Positions 28,413-37,563 of a DNA stretch of 64,000 nt are shown here, in pieces. How positions within the stretch are numbered: position 1 is the first letter of the stretch; every line of letters starts with the position of its first letter. Below the pieces are notes generated by a model. That model searched no databases. It saw only the letters and a list, made by a program, of their open reading frames with translations, and was not told the DNA's origin. Source of the DNA: an uncultured Dorea sp. (GTDB taxonomy: Bacteria; Bacillota; Clostridia; Lachnospirales; Lachnospiraceae); assembly GCA_910584265.1 (NCBI GenBank), contig CAJTZE010000006.1, forward strand, positions 1 through 64,000. Reading direction: 5' to 3'. The translations under genes and the position numbers were made by a program.

Positions 28413-29633
28413 ATGGCTAATAATGTGTATACAGTAAGACAGGTAAATACTTATATCAAGAATATGTTTACCCAGGACTTTATGCTGAACCGGATTTACA
28501 TCAAAGGAGAGGTCTCTAACTGTAAATATCATACGTCAGGACATATATATTTTTCGTTAAAGGATGAGTCTGGAACGATTGCCTGTGTCATGTTTGCAGG
28601 GCAGCGCGGCGGGCTCTCTTTTCGTATGAAGGAAGGACAGCAGGTGATTGTATTCGGGGCGGTAAGCGTTTATGAGAGAAGCGGAGCCTATCAGCTCTAT
28701 GCCAGAGAGATCCGGCTGGACGGGGACGGTGTTCTTTATGAACGGTTTCAGGCGCTTAAGAGAGAGCTGGAAGAGATGGGGATGTTTGCCGCAGAGTATA
28801 AGCGGCCGATTCCCAGGTTTGCACAGACGGTGGGTGTTGTGACTGCATCTACAGGGGCGGCCATCCGGGATATTATGAATATCAGCGCCAGACGGAATCC
28901 GTATGTACAGCTGATCCTCTATCCGGCCCAGGTGCAGGGAGAGGGAGCGAAGGAAAGCATCGTCCGGGGAATCCGTATGCTGGAAAAAAGAAAAGTGGAT
29001 GTAATAATTGTGGGACGCGGCGGAGGCTCTATTGAGGATTTGTGGGCGTTTAATGAAGAAGAGGTGGCGAGAGCTATTTTTGAGTGTCAGGTTCCGATCA
29101 TTTCAGCGGTAGGACATGAGACGGATACTACGATCGCTGATTATGCGGCAGATCTGCGGGCGCCTACGCCTTCCGCGGCTGCCGAGCTGGCAGTCTGGGA
29201 CTATGCTCAGTATGCGGAGAGGATTCAGGGCAGCAGGCGGAAGCTGGCGCGCCTTATGAGACAGAAGCTGGAGCTGTGCCGTATGAAAGAGAAGGAGCTT
29301 CGGGTAAGGCTTTCGCATCTTCACCCGGAGGTAACGCTTAGAGAGCGCAGGAACCGGACTGTGGAGATGGAGGACAGGCTGCGCCGGATAATGGAATACC
29401 GGCTGCAGTCAGAGAAGCACAGGCTTGCGATTCTGATTGAACGTCTGAGAGGCGTATCCCCGCTTGAGAAGCTGAGCCAGGGCTACGCTTTTCTTGAGAA
29501 GGAGGCGGAGGAAGGACACAGCGTTGTCAGAAGCATCGGTCAGGTGCAGAAGGGAGACAGGCTGTCTGTCTATGTGAGAGACGGAAGGATCCAGGCGGAG
29601 GTAACCGGAATCAGGGAGGAAGATTATGAGTAA
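28413..29633 (+). CDS. xseA: Exodeoxyribonuclease VII large subunit
   Basis: A 406-aa catalytic subunit. N-terminal OB-fold (FMLNRIYIKGEVSNCKYH), then the catalytic domain with GRGGGSIEDLWAFN and AVGHETDTTIADYAAD, then a long coiled coil. Degrades single-stranded DNA. Overlaps xseB by eight bases. Confidence 0.95.
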   Translation: MANNVYTVRQVNTYIKNMFTQDFMLNRIYIKGEVSNCKYHTSGHIYFSLKDESGTIACVMFAGQRGGLSFRMKEGQQVIVFGAVSVYERSGAYQLYAREIRLDGDGVLYERFQALKRELEEMGMFAAEYKRPIPRFAQTVGVVTASTGAAIRDIMNISARRNPYVQLILYPAQVQGEGAKESIVRGIRMLEKRKVDVIIVGRGGGSIEDLWAFNEEEVARAIFECQVPIISAVGHETDTTIADYAADLRAPTPSAAAELAVWDYAQYAERIQGSRRKLARLMRQKLELCRMKEKELRVRLSHLHPEVTLRERRNRTVEMEDRLRRIMEYRLQSEKHRLAILIERLRGVSPLEKLSQGYAFLEKEAEEGHSVVRSIGQVQKGDRLSVYVRDGRIQAEVTGIREEDYE

Positions 29634-29871
29634 GAATCAGAAGGATGCTCTGCAGGGAACAGCAGAGGAACTGGGAAACTGCACATTGGAGCAGGTGATT
29701 GGAAGGCTGGAGCAGGTGATTTCAGATATGGAAGAGGAGACGGCGCTGGAAGAGTCTTTTCGGATGTATCATCAGGGAATGGAGCTTTTGAGGGCCTGTA
29801 ATGATAAGATAGATAGGGTTGAGAAACAGATTCTTATATTGGATGAGGAGGGCGGAACGGATGAATTTTAA
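29626..29871 (+). CDS. xseB: Exodeoxyribonuclease VII small subunit
   Basis: An 81-aa helical protein with LEQVIGRLEQVISDMEEE and the YHQGMELLRACNDKI helix typical of XseB. It binds the XseA coiled coil. ispA starts 11 bases inside its end. Confidence 0.93.
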   Translation: MSKNQKDALQGTAEELGNCTLEQVIGRLEQVISDMEEETALEESFRMYHQGMELLRACNDKIDRVEKQILILDEEGGTDEF

Positions 29872-30781
29872 TACTACTGGGGAGCATTCCGCAGATTTTA
29901 AAGAACTGAGAAAGCAGAAGATCGAGAGGATTGAAAAAATCCTGACCGCTTATCTTCCAAAGGAGGAAGGTTACCAGAGGGTGATCATGGAGGCAATGGC
30001 ATACAGTCTGATGGCAGGCGGCAAGCGCCTGCGCCCTATGCTGATGCAGGAGACCTACCGGCTGTTCGGCGGAGAGGGCGGGGTCGTGGAGCCTTTTATG
30101 GCGGCTCTTGAGATGATCCATACCTATTCACTGGTGCATGACGATCTTCCGGCTATGGATGATGATGAGCTCCGCCGGGGAAGGAAGACCACCCATGTGG
30201 TATACGGAGAGGATATGGGAATCCTTGCTGGCGACGCGCTGCTGAACTATGCATTTGAGACGGCGGCATCGGCATTTGAGGAGTATCCGGAGGAGAGCTT
30301 AAGGATTGGGAAAGCAATCGGGATTCTTGGGAAAAAGGCGGGAATCTACGGGATGCTTGGCGGACAGGTTGTGGATGTGAAGGAAACCGGACATTCGGTT
30401 GAGAAGGAAGTGCTGGATTTTATCTATGCATTGAAGACCGGCGCCCTGCTGGAGAGCGCCATGATGATCGGCGCGGTGCTTGCAGGCGCGAAGGAGGAAG
30501 AAATCCGGATCGTGGAGAAGGCCGCGGGGAAGATCGGGCTGGCATTTCAGGTGCAGGATGACATTCTGGATGTGACCAGCACGGCGGAGGTGCTTGGCAA
30601 GCCGATCCACAGCGACGAGAAGAATGAGAAGACAACCTATGTGACGCTGCTTGGAATCCGTGAGGCAGAGAAGGTGGTTGAGAAGGAATCTGTGGAGGCG
30701 GTTGAACTGATCCGTGGATTATCCGGAAAGAATCCTTATCTGGAGTGGCTTCTGGGCGAGCTGATCCACAGAAAGAAATAG
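29861..30781 (+). CDS. ispA: Farnesyl/geranyl diphosphate synthase
   Basis: A 306-aa trans-prenyltransferase. First Asp-rich motif DDLPAMDDD with RRG, second motif QVQDDILD. Makes farnesyl (or geranyl) diphosphate from DMAPP and IPP. Start ATG 29861 chosen for GGAGGG upstream. In most Clostridia dxs follows this gene; here the next gene is tlyA. Confidence 0.92.
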   Translation: MNFNTTGEHSADFKELRKQKIERIEKILTAYLPKEEGYQRVIMEAMAYSLMAGGKRLRPMLMQETYRLFGGEGGVVEPFMAALEMIHTYSLVHDDLPAMDDDELRRGRKTTHVVYGEDMGILAGDALLNYAFETAASAFEEYPEESLRIGKAIGILGKKAGIYGMLGGQVVDVKETGHSVEKEVLDFIYALKTGALLESAMMIGAVLAGAKEEEIRIVEKAAGKIGLAFQVQDDILDVTSTAEVLGKPIHSDEKNEKTTYVTLLGIREAEKVVEKESVEAVELIRGLSGKNPYLEWLLGELIHRKK

Positions 30782-30822
30782 ATGGTTATGAGAATGCTTA
30801 AGAAGCAGATACAGGAGCGGTT

Positions 30823-31632
30823 ATGAAAGAACGGTTAGATGTATTACTGGTGAAACGAAACCTTGCCGAATCCAGGGAAAAGGCAAAGGCAGTGATTATG
30901 TCCGGCAGTGTATTTGTAGAAGGACAGAGGGAGGATAAGGCGGGAGCTTCCTTCCCGGAGGATGTATCGATCGAGGTAAAAGGCCATACGCTTCCCTATG
31001 TCAGCCGGGGAGGCCTAAAGCTTGAAAAGGCACTGAAGCAGTTTGATGTGTCCGTAAAAGGGAAGGTCTGTACCGATGCGGGTTCGTCTACAGGGGGATT
31101 TACTGACTGTATGCTCCAGAACGGAGCTAAGAAGGTGTATGCTATTGATGTGGGCAGGGGTCAGCTTGCCTGGAAGCTCAGGCAGGATGACCGGGTAGTC
31201 TGTATGGAGAAGACAAATATCCGGTATGTGCAGCCGGAGGATCTGGGAGAGCCGATTGATTTTTCTTCCATTGATGTGTCCTTTATTTCCCTGACGAAGG
31301 TGCTTCTTCCGATCCGGAACTATCTTCGGGAAAAGGGGCAGGTCGCGGCGCTGATCAAGCCGCAGTTTGAGGCCGGAAGGGAGAAGGTCGGAAAGAAAGG
31401 GGTTGTCCGTGAGAAAAGCACCCACGTAGAAGTAATCGACATGGTGAAGGAATATGCCCTGTCGATCGGCTTTGATGTGCTGGATCTGGAGTTTTCTCCC
31501 ATCCGTGGACCGGAAGGTAATATTGAATATCTGATCCATCTGGAGAAATCCGGAAGGGACACAGGAGAACTTAAGTTTAACGGAGATGTGCGGCAGACGG
31601 TGGATGCGGCATTTACCGGATTGGCAAAATAG
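30823..31632 (+). CDS. tlyA: TlyA-family rRNA 2'-O-methyltransferase (S4 + FtsJ-like)
   Basis: A 269-aa protein: S4 RNA-binding domain (about 1-60, ERLDVLLVKRNLAESREKAK), then an SAM-dependent methyltransferase domain with DAGSSTGGFTDCMLQ. TlyA methylates 16S/23S rRNA cytidines in some bacteria. Lies in the normal position upstream of nadK-argR-recN. Confidence 0.9.
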   Translation: MKERLDVLLVKRNLAESREKAKAVIMSGSVFVEGQREDKAGASFPEDVSIEVKGHTLPYVSRGGLKLEKALKQFDVSVKGKVCTDAGSSTGGFTDCMLQNGAKKVYAIDVGRGQLAWKLRQDDRVVCMEKTNIRYVQPEDLGEPIDFSSIDVSFISLTKVLLPIRNYLREKGQVAALIKPQFEAGREKVGKKGVVREKSTHVEVIDMVKEYALSIGFDVLDLEFSPIRGPEGNIEYLIHLEKSGRDTGELKFNGDVRQTVDAAFTGLAK

Positions 31633-31645
31633 AGGAATGACTGAG

Positions 31646-32482
31646 ATGGATATGGAGCGGTTTTTTGTAGTTACGAACGATGGAAAAGATAAGGACGGAC
31701 AGGTTACAAGGAGGGTAAAGGAACTTCTGGAGGGCAGGGGGAAGAGCTGTATTCTCTGCAGGAAGGATGAGCAGAAGAATATCATCCCGGAGAGTGTACC
31801 AGAGGAAATGGACTGTGCGGTTGTCATCGGAGGAGACGGCTCTTTGATCGAGGTGGCAAGGCTCTTGAAACGCAAGATCCCCCTTCTTGGGATTAATATG
31901 GGAACTCTCGGTTATCTGGCAGAGGTAGAGGTGGAGCGTCTTGCGGAAGCTTTTGACCAAATTCTGGGGGGGCATTATATGACGGAGGATCGAATGATGC
32001 TGGAGGGAGATTTTCACGACGGCTCCGGGGACGTGGCATTGAATGATATCGTGCTCTCCAGAAAAGGAGCGCTGCGGATCATTCATTTTAATCTGTATGT
32101 AAACGGAGCGCTATTGAATTCCTATGAGGCGGACGGAATCATCCTTTCGACGCCTACCGGATCTACCGCGTACAATCTGTCGGCCGGCGGGCCGATCGTA
32201 GAGCCTACGGCAGAGCTGATCGTGGTCACGCCGATCTGCTCCCATGCGCTGAATACCAGCAGCATTGTGCTGTCGGCGGAGGATGAGATACGGATCGAAA
32301 TTGGGGAGGGAAGACACGGCAGGCCGGAGGAGGTATGTATTTCCTTTGACGGAACCAATACCAGAGAACTAAAAACCGGGCAGACCGTTATCATCCGGAG
32401 ATCTAAGGTGAGTACAACATTAATGAAGCTGAGCGGGGCCAGCTTTTTAGAGAGACTGGGCAGAAAGATGAAAGGAAATTAG
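31646..32482 (+). CDS. nadK: NAD kinase
   Basis: A 278-aa ATP-NAD kinase that makes NADP. The GGDG motif is in VVIGGDGSLIEVARLL, then NDIVLSR and STPTGSTAYNLSAGGPIV. Start ATG 31646 is preferred (GAGG 10 bases upstream). In-frame ATGs at 31637 and 31652 are less well spaced. Confidence 0.92.
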   Translation: MDMERFFVVTNDGKDKDGQVTRRVKELLEGRGKSCILCRKDEQKNIIPESVPEEMDCAVVIGGDGSLIEVARLLKRKIPLLGINMGTLGYLAEVEVERLAEAFDQILGGHYMTEDRMMLEGDFHDGSGDVALNDIVLSRKGALRIIHFNLYVNGALLNSYEADGIILSTPTGSTAYNLSAGGPIVEPTAELIVVTPICSHALNTSSIVLSAEDEIRIEIGEGRHGRPEEVCISFDGTNTRELKTGQTVIIRRSKVSTTLMKLSGASFLERLGRKMKGN

Positions 32483-32486
32483 CGGA

Positions 32487-32936
32487 ATGAAAGTAAACAG
32501 ACATGCAAAGATCGTTGAGTTGATTAACAGGTACCACATTGAAACTCAGGAAGAACTGGCAGAATATCTGAACAGGGAGGGCTTTAAGGTAACGCAGGCT
32601 ACGGTGTCCAGGGATATTAGGGATCTGAAGCTTACCAAGGCGCCCACGGAGGATGGCAGGCAGAAATACGCGGTGCATCAGACCATGGAGACGGAGATGA
32701 GTGAGAAATACATCCGGATCCTGAGGGAAGGATACCTGTCCATGGATCTGGCGCAGAATATCCTGGTGATCAAAACTGTGTCCGGTATGGCCATGGCAGT
32801 CTGTGCGGCGATTGATTCCATGAAGTGGAATGAGGTAGTGGGAAGCATTGCGGGGGACGATACCATCATGTGCGCCATCCGCAGCGTGGATGATACGATT
32901 AAGGTAATGGATAAGATTAGTAAGATTGTTCTGTAA
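32487..32936 (+). CDS. argR: Arginine repressor
   Basis: A 149-aa regulator. N-terminal winged helix (QEELAEYLNREGFKVTQATVSRD) and C-terminal hexamerisation/arginine-binding domain (GSIAGDDTIMCAIRS). In Firmicutes it represses arginine biosynthesis and can activate catabolism. Placed between nadK and recN as usual. Confidence 0.94.
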   Translation: MKVNRHAKIVELINRYHIETQEELAEYLNREGFKVTQATVSRDIRDLKLTKAPTEDGRQKYAVHQTMETEMSEKYIRILREGYLSMDLAQNILVIKTVSGMAMAVCAAIDSMKWNEVVGSIAGDDTIMCAIRSVDDTIKVMDKISKIVL

Positions 32937-32948
32937 ACAGGAGGATAT

Positions 32949-34631
32949 ATGCTGCAGAATTTACATGTGAAGAATCTTGCCCTGATCGATGAGATCGAGG
33001 TGGAGTTTGGTCCGGGGCTGAATATACTGACCGGTGAGACGGGCGCCGGAAAATCAATTATACTGGGGTCTGTGAATCTTGCCCTGGGCGGGAGATACAG
33101 CAGGGATATCCTGCGTAAGGGCGCTCAGTACGGCTTGGTAGAGCTGACCTTTGCGCCGGAGAATGAGAAGCTTCTTAAGAGGCTTGCGGATTTGGAGATA
33201 TTTCCGGAGGACGGGATGGTCGTGCTCAGCAGACGCCTGATGGATGGGCGGAGCACCAGCAGGATCAACGGGGAAACAGTCACCATGGCGCGCTTAAAGG
33301 AGGCGGCGGGGATCCTGATCGATATCCATGGACAGCATGAGCATCAGTCCCTTTTGTACAAGAAGAACCAGCTTCAGATCCTGGATGCCTATGCGGGCGG
33401 AAAGCTGAAGGAGGCGGCGGAGCAGGTCAGGGCCTCCTACAGATCCTATAAGAAATGCCTGGAGGAGTGGGAACAGTCCAGGTTAGAGGAATCGGAGCGG
33501 GCAAAGGAGGCTTCCTTTCTGGAATTTGAGGTTCGGGAGATTGAGGAAGCAGAGCTTACAGCCGGGGAAGACGAACAGCTGGAGAGCGATTACCGGCGCA
33601 TGAACAATGCGAAAAATATCGTAGAAAATGCGGTGGAGGCCTATGAATATACCGGAGGCATGTCGGGAGAGAGCGCCAGCGAGCAGATCAGCAGGGCGAT
33701 CCGATGCATGAGCGATGCGGCCAGATATGATGAGAGGGCGGAGGAATTGTATGAGCAGCTGTCGGAGCTTGACGGGCTTCTTAATGATTTCAACCGGGAG
33801 TTGTCAGGCTATCAGGAATCCCTGCAGTTTTCAGAGGAGGATTTCCACGAGACAGAGGAACGGCTGAATCAGATCAATCATCTGAAGACCAAGTACGGGA
33901 ATACGATTGAAGAGATTATGGAATATTGTGACGAGAAGAAAGAACGGCTTCAGGTATTGGAGGATTATGATCAGTATCTTCTGAAGCTGGAGGAAGAGCT
34001 TAAGAAGAACGAGAAGAAGCTTAAGAAGGCATCAAAGGAACTCGGAAAAATCCGCCGGGAGCACGGGAGGCTTCTCACAGAGCAGATCAGTAAGGCACTA
34101 CAGGACCTGAACTTTGCAGACGTGCAGTTTGAGATCCAGTTCCATGAGCTTGCAGATTATACGGCAAACGGCAGGGATGATGTGGAATTTTTGATTTCCA
34201 TGAATCCGGGAGAGCCGGTGAAGCCCTTGTCCGAGGTGGCGTCCGGAGGCGAGCTGTCACGGATGATGCTGGCGATCAAGGCTGTTATGGCGGATCGGGA
34301 TGAGATAGAGACCTTGATTTTTGATGAAATCGATGTGGGCATCAGCGGAAGGACGGCCCAGAAGGTTTCGGAGAAGATGGCGGTAATCGGAAAGAGCCAT
34401 CAGGTCATCTGTATCACGCATCTTGCGCAGATCGCTGCGATGGCGGATGCACATTACGTCATTGAGAAGACCGTGGAGAAGGGAAAGACCAGAACCGGCA
34501 TCCGGCTGCTGGCAGAGGATGACACGACAGAGGAACTGGCAAGAATCTTAGGCGGCGCTGAGATTACAGATACGGTACGTGAGAATGCAAGGGAGATGAA
34601 AGAGCTGGCCGGGAAGCATAAGCTCCGCTAA
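32949..34631 (+). CDS. recN: DNA repair protein RecN
   Basis: A 560-aa SMC-like ATPase for double-strand break repair. Walker A LTGETGAGKSII, long central coiled coil (about 150-370), signature LSEVASGGELSRMMLA, Walker B TLIFDEIDVGISG. SD AGGAGG. Confidence 0.95.
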   Translation: MLQNLHVKNLALIDEIEVEFGPGLNILTGETGAGKSIILGSVNLALGGRYSRDILRKGAQYGLVELTFAPENEKLLKRLADLEIFPEDGMVVLSRRLMDGRSTSRINGETVTMARLKEAAGILIDIHGQHEHQSLLYKKNQLQILDAYAGGKLKEAAEQVRASYRSYKKCLEEWEQSRLEESERAKEASFLEFEVREIEEAELTAGEDEQLESDYRRMNNAKNIVENAVEAYEYTGGMSGESASEQISRAIRCMSDAARYDERAEELYEQLSELDGLLNDFNRELSGYQESLQFSEEDFHETEERLNQINHLKTKYGNTIEEIMEYCDEKKERLQVLEDYDQYLLKLEEELKKNEKKLKKASKELGKIRREHGRLLTEQISKALQDLNFADVQFEIQFHELADYTANGRDDVEFLISMNPGEPVKPLSEVASGGELSRMMLAIKAVMADRDEIETLIFDEIDVGISGRTAQKVSEKMAVIGKSHQVICITHLAQIAAMADAHYVIEKTVEKGKTRTGIRLLAEDDTTEELARILGGAEITDTVRENAREMKELAGKHKLR

Positions 34632-34672
34632 CTAAAAAATTATTTTTTTTATATAAGCAGAGGAAGAGGGCG

Positions 34673-34679
34673 TGTCGAA
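34673..34679 (+). promoter_or_regulatory. Candidate Spo0A (0A) box
   Basis: Exact TGTCGAA followed by AA, matching the 0A-box core. It is 17 bases upstream of the TTGTTT -35 element at 34697. Single-site evidence only. Confidence 0.45.
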
Positions 34680-34696
34680 AAGACACACATCTATCA

Positions 34697-34725
34697 TTGT
34701 TTCCCTGAGTCAGGAATCCTATAAT
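34697..34725 (+). promoter_or_regulatory. Predicted sigma-A promoter between recN and spoIVB
   Basis: TTGTTT (34697-34702), 17-bp spacer, TATAAT (34720-34725). It would transcribe the mini-ORF at 34760 and possibly spoIVB. Confidence 0.55.
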
Positions 34726-34759
34726 AAATTCATGATTACATATATACCGGAGGTCAGAC

Positions 34760-34840
34760 ATTATAAAGACGGAGATCAAAGTCTTGGGAAGAACGGTTTT
34801 TAACGCCGCGGATGAATATGAGATCCGATATTGTGATTAG
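34760..34840 (+). CDS. Candidate 26-residue ORF with ATT start, unknown
   Basis: Begins with ATT, 6 bases after a perfect GGAGG (34749-34753) and about 28 bases after the predicted transcription start. Encodes IIKTEIKVLGRTVFN... ending in RYCD. ATT is a rare start, so this may be a gene remnant instead. A second 23-codon frame from ATG 34731 overlaps it but lacks an SD. I recognise no family. Confidence 0.25.
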   Translation: MIKTEIKVLGRTVFNAADEYEIRYCD

Positions 34841-34864
34841 AAAATAAAATAATAAATTATTGGT

Positions 34865-34891
34865 GTAAAAATACAAGAATTGCACATAATA
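34865..34891 (+). promoter_or_regulatory. Candidate forespore (sigma-F/G-type) promoter of spoIVB
   Basis: GTAAA (34865-34869), 15-bp spacer, CATAATA (34885-34891), which fits the CATnnTA -10 of forespore sigma factors. In Bacillus spoIVB is controlled this way. Confidence 0.45.
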
Positions 34892-34925
34892 AGGCAGGTA
34901 CATAGGTATCTGCCTTATTTGTTTT
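34889..34925 (+). terminator. Terminator at the end of the recN operon
   Basis: ATAAGGCAG (34889-34897) / CTGCCTTAT (34910-34918) perfect stem, followed by TTGTTTT. It overlaps the start region of the spoIVB transcript, so it ends upstream transcription but cannot form fully in spoIVB mRNA. Confidence 0.65.
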
Positions 34926-34942
34926 CTGCGGAGGGGAAGAAC

Positions 34943-35998
34943 ATGAGAAAATTCTGGTATAGACGTATTTTGATTATGATCCTTACACTGGCGGTCAGTG
35001 TAGGGGGAAGCTATTTTCTTTTGGAGATACAGAAGAATAAGCTTGAGATGGAGGTTTCAGCAGGCACGTCTGGAAAGCTGGTGATTCCCGGCGGAATGCC
35101 GATTGGAATCTATCTGGAGACAGACGGCGTACTGGTGCTTGGCACGGAGGCTGTAGAGGGAATGGACGGCGGGACCTATGAGCCGGCGGCTCATCTGGTA
35201 CAAGAGGGGGATTACATCATAGGATTGAATGACAGGGAAACGAAAGACAAATCCGAATTGATCGCAGCAGTTAAGTCGTTGAATAATGAGGATGTAATTC
35301 TGAAGGTAATACGCAATGACCAGGCCATTGATATCCGGGTAAAGGCCGTGCAGTGTGCGGTGGATGATTATAAGCTCGGAATCTGGGTAAGGGACAATGC
35401 GCAGGGACTTGGTACGATTACTTATCTGACGGCAGACAGCGAATTTGGAGCGCTGGGACACGGCATTCATGATACAGATACGGGGGAGCTTTTGAATATT
35501 TCCAGCGGCCGGCTTTATGCAACCAGCATACGGGATGTGCAGAAAGGTGAAAGCGGAGTGCCGGGAGGCATGGAAGGGATTATCGTTTATAATAATTATA
35601 ATATGCTGGGAAGTATTACGAAGAACAGCGAGGAAGGGATTTACGGAAAGCTTGACCGGGTAGACATGCTGTTTAAAAATGCGGAGCCGGTGGAGCCGGC
35701 ATCTGCAGAAGAAATAAAAGAAGGAAAGGCGGTCATCCGGTGCAGCATTGAGGGACAGGTGGAGGAATATGAGGTACAGATTACCGGTGTGAACCCAGAT
35801 GCAAGGGAAATCAATAAAACCATAGAGCTGGAGGTGACAGATTCCCGCCTGCTTGAGCTGACAGGCGGAATCGTGCAGGGCATGAGCGGAAGCCCCATTC
35901 TGCAGGACGGGAAGCTTATCGGAGCCGTGACTCATGTATTTGTAAATGACCCGGCAAAGGGCTACGGAATATTGATTGAAGAAATGCTGGAGGAATAG
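34943..35998 (+). CDS. spoIVB: SpoIVB serine peptidase
   Basis: A 351-aa forespore protease that triggers sigma-K activation. N-terminal membrane helix (ILIMILTLAVSVGGSYFLL), PDZ domain (about 45-140, LVIPGGMPIGIYLETDG), S55 peptidase domain with His in GALGHGIHD and Ser in GMSGSPILQDG. ATG at 34943 follows GGAGGGG by 6-7 bases; a longer in-frame ORF from 34880 runs through the hairpin and is rejected. Unusually, spo0A does not follow directly. Confidence 0.93.
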   Translation: MRKFWYRRILIMILTLAVSVGGSYFLLEIQKNKLEMEVSAGTSGKLVIPGGMPIGIYLETDGVLVLGTEAVEGMDGGTYEPAAHLVQEGDYIIGLNDRETKDKSELIAAVKSLNNEDVILKVIRNDQAIDIRVKAVQCAVDDYKLGIWVRDNAQGLGTITYLTADSEFGALGHGIHDTDTGELLNISSGRLYATSIRDVQKGESGVPGGMEGIIVYNNYNMLGSITKNSEEGIYGKLDRVDMLFKNAEPVEPASAEEIKEGKAVIRCSIEGQVEEYEVQITGVNPDAREINKTIELEVTDSRLLELTGGIVQGMSGSPILQDGKLIGAVTHVFVNDPAKGYGILIEEMLEE

Positions 35999-36000
35999 GA

Positions 36001-37407
36001 TCAGCCGGCGGGGCTGATCCCTTCTATGGGATAATGGCTGTCAAAGCAGGCTTTGCAGAGAGGAAGTCCATCTACAGTGGAGGATAAATCCTCTACCCGC
36101 ATATAGCCAAGAGAATCCGCGCCGATCATCCGGCAGATCTCACCGATAGTATGGGAGGCGGCCAGAAGCTGGTTTCCTGAGGGAACATCCGTGCCATAGT
36201 AACAGGGGTATAAAAATGGAGGGGAGCTGATGCGCACATGTACCTTTCCTGCGCCTGCCTGTTTCAGCAGATGGATCAGGCTGGCAATGGTGGTGCCCCG
36301 CACGATGGAATCATCGACCAGTATAATGTCTTTTCCCTTTACGGTATCTTTAAGGACGCTCAGTTTCAGACGCACACTGGATTCCCGCTCCTTCTGGGTG
36401 GGTTTTATAAAGGTTCTTCCAACATAGCTGTTTTTATAAAATGCAAGTTCAAATGGAAGCCCCGCTTCTTCGGCATAGCCTCTGGCGGCGGTGATTCCAG
36501 AGTCGGGAATACCGGTGACGAGATCCGCCTTGGCGGGATATGCCTTTGCCAGTGCCGCACCGGCTCTTTTCCGGGATTTATAGACAGAAATGCCGTCTAT
36601 CGTACTGTCAAGCCTAGCGAAATAAATGTATTCAAAGATGCAGTGGGCGTGTTTTTCCTGATACATATCCATATTGGATGAGAGTCCTTCCGGAGAGATC
36701 GTGACAATTTCTCCGGGGCGTATATCCCTTAAGAATTCTGCACCGATTGCAGTCAGGGCGCAGCTTTCTGAAGCGATAATATAAGAATTCTCCCGTTTTC
36801 CAAGGCAGAGAGGACGCAGTCCCAGAGGATCCCGCACGCCGATCAGCTTCCGGGCACTGGCAATGACCAGACCGTAAGAGCCCTTAAGCCGCGCGGCGGT
36901 CCGCGCAATGGCTTCCTCCACACTGTGCGTGTGCACCCTTGCCCGGGCAATTTCATAGGCAATGATTTCTGAATCGGTTGTGGTTTGAAAAATTGCTCCG
37001 GTGCGGGCAAGTTCTGTACGCAGCTCTTCGGTATTGACCAGATTTCCATTGTGTGCCAGAGCAAGCGTCCCTTTGATATAATTTAGGACCAGAGGCTGGG
37101 CATTGCTGATGTCAGCGGCTCCGGTTGTGGAATAGCGGACGTGGCCGATCCCAAGATTTCCATGCAGCTCTTTTAAGGTATGTTCTTTAAAAACTTCATT
37201 TACCAGTCCCATACCCTTATGTGCATTCATGTTACCCTTCGGGCCGTTTGTGTCAAATACAGCAATTCCGCAGGATTCCTGTCCCCGGTGCTGAAGTGAG
37301 GCCAGGCCGTAGTAGACAGAGCCGGCGGCATCTTCCCCGCCTGGGTTATAGATTCCGAATACGCCGCATTCCTCGTGGATACGTTCGTTCAAATTTCCAG
37401 TGGTCAT
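36001..37407 (-). CDS. purF: Amidophosphoribosyltransferase
   Basis: A 468-aa enzyme for the first committed step of purine synthesis (PRPP + glutamine). Short propeptide (MTTGNLNERIHEE) precedes the nucleophile Cys in CGVFGIYNPGG. PRPP motif DIILVDDSIVRGTT. Fe-S-type cysteines near the C-terminus (PLCKACFDSHYP). Start chosen for GGAG 8 bases upstream. The frame stays open upstream through the leader terminator, but that extension is not credible. Convergent with spoIVB, two bases apart. Confidence 0.94.
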   Translation of the reverse strand: MTTGNLNERIHEECGVFGIYNPGGEDAAGSVYYGLASLQHRGQESCGIAVFDTNGPKGNMNAHKGMGLVNEVFKEHTLKELHGNLGIGHVRYSTTGAADISNAQPLVLNYIKGTLALAHNGNLVNTEELRTELARTGAIFQTTTDSEIIAYEIARARVHTHSVEEAIARTAARLKGSYGLVIASARKLIGVRDPLGLRPLCLGKRENSYIIASESCALTAIGAEFLRDIRPGEIVTISPEGLSSNMDMYQEKHAHCIFEYIYFARLDSTIDGISVYKSRKRAGAALAKAYPAKADLVTGIPDSGITAARGYAEEAGLPFELAFYKNSYVGRTFIKPTQKERESSVRLKLSVLKDTVKGKDIILVDDSIVRGTTIASLIHLLKQAGAGKVHVRISSPPFLYPCYYGTDVPSGNQLLAASHTIGEICRMIGADSLGYMRVEDLSSTVDGLPLCKACFDSHYPIEGISPAG

Positions 37408-37463
37408 TTTGTGGTCTCCTTTCCTTTGGTGAAGCGGAAATCCGGAGGAATTTCCTGAATAAT

Positions 37464-37499
37464 AAAAAAGGCGCAGAGAATCCATGATTCAAAGCGCCC
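37464..37499 (-). terminator. Intrinsic terminator in the purF leader (attenuator)
   Basis: On the minus strand GGCGC (37498-37494) pairs with GCGCC (37474-37470), an internal GAATC/GATTC pair sits inside, and six T follow. It lies between the purF promoter and gene, so read-through must be regulated. Confidence 0.7.
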
Positions 37500-37514
37500 T
37501 TGCTTACGAAAAGT

Positions 37515-37542
37515 AGTATACTCGGATTTTCCAGCTTGTCAA
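37515..37542 (-). promoter_or_regulatory. Promoter of purF
   Basis: Minus strand TTGACA (37542-37537), 16-bp spacer, TATACT (37520-37515). Confidence 0.75.
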
Positions 37543-37563
37543 CCAGATTTTTGGATTTTTGAT

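Noticed and set aside
34731..34802. 23-codon frame from ATG 34731
   Set aside because: No SD in front, and it overlaps the better-positioned 26-codon frame in another phase.
34880..34942. N-terminal extension of SpoIVB from ATG 34880
   Set aside because: It runs through a terminator hairpin and has no SD; ATG 34943 has a well-placed GGAGGGG.
37408..37485. 26-codon N-terminal extension of PurF
   Set aside because: Its ATG lies in the loop of the leader terminator; the real start has its own SD and the normal short propeptide.
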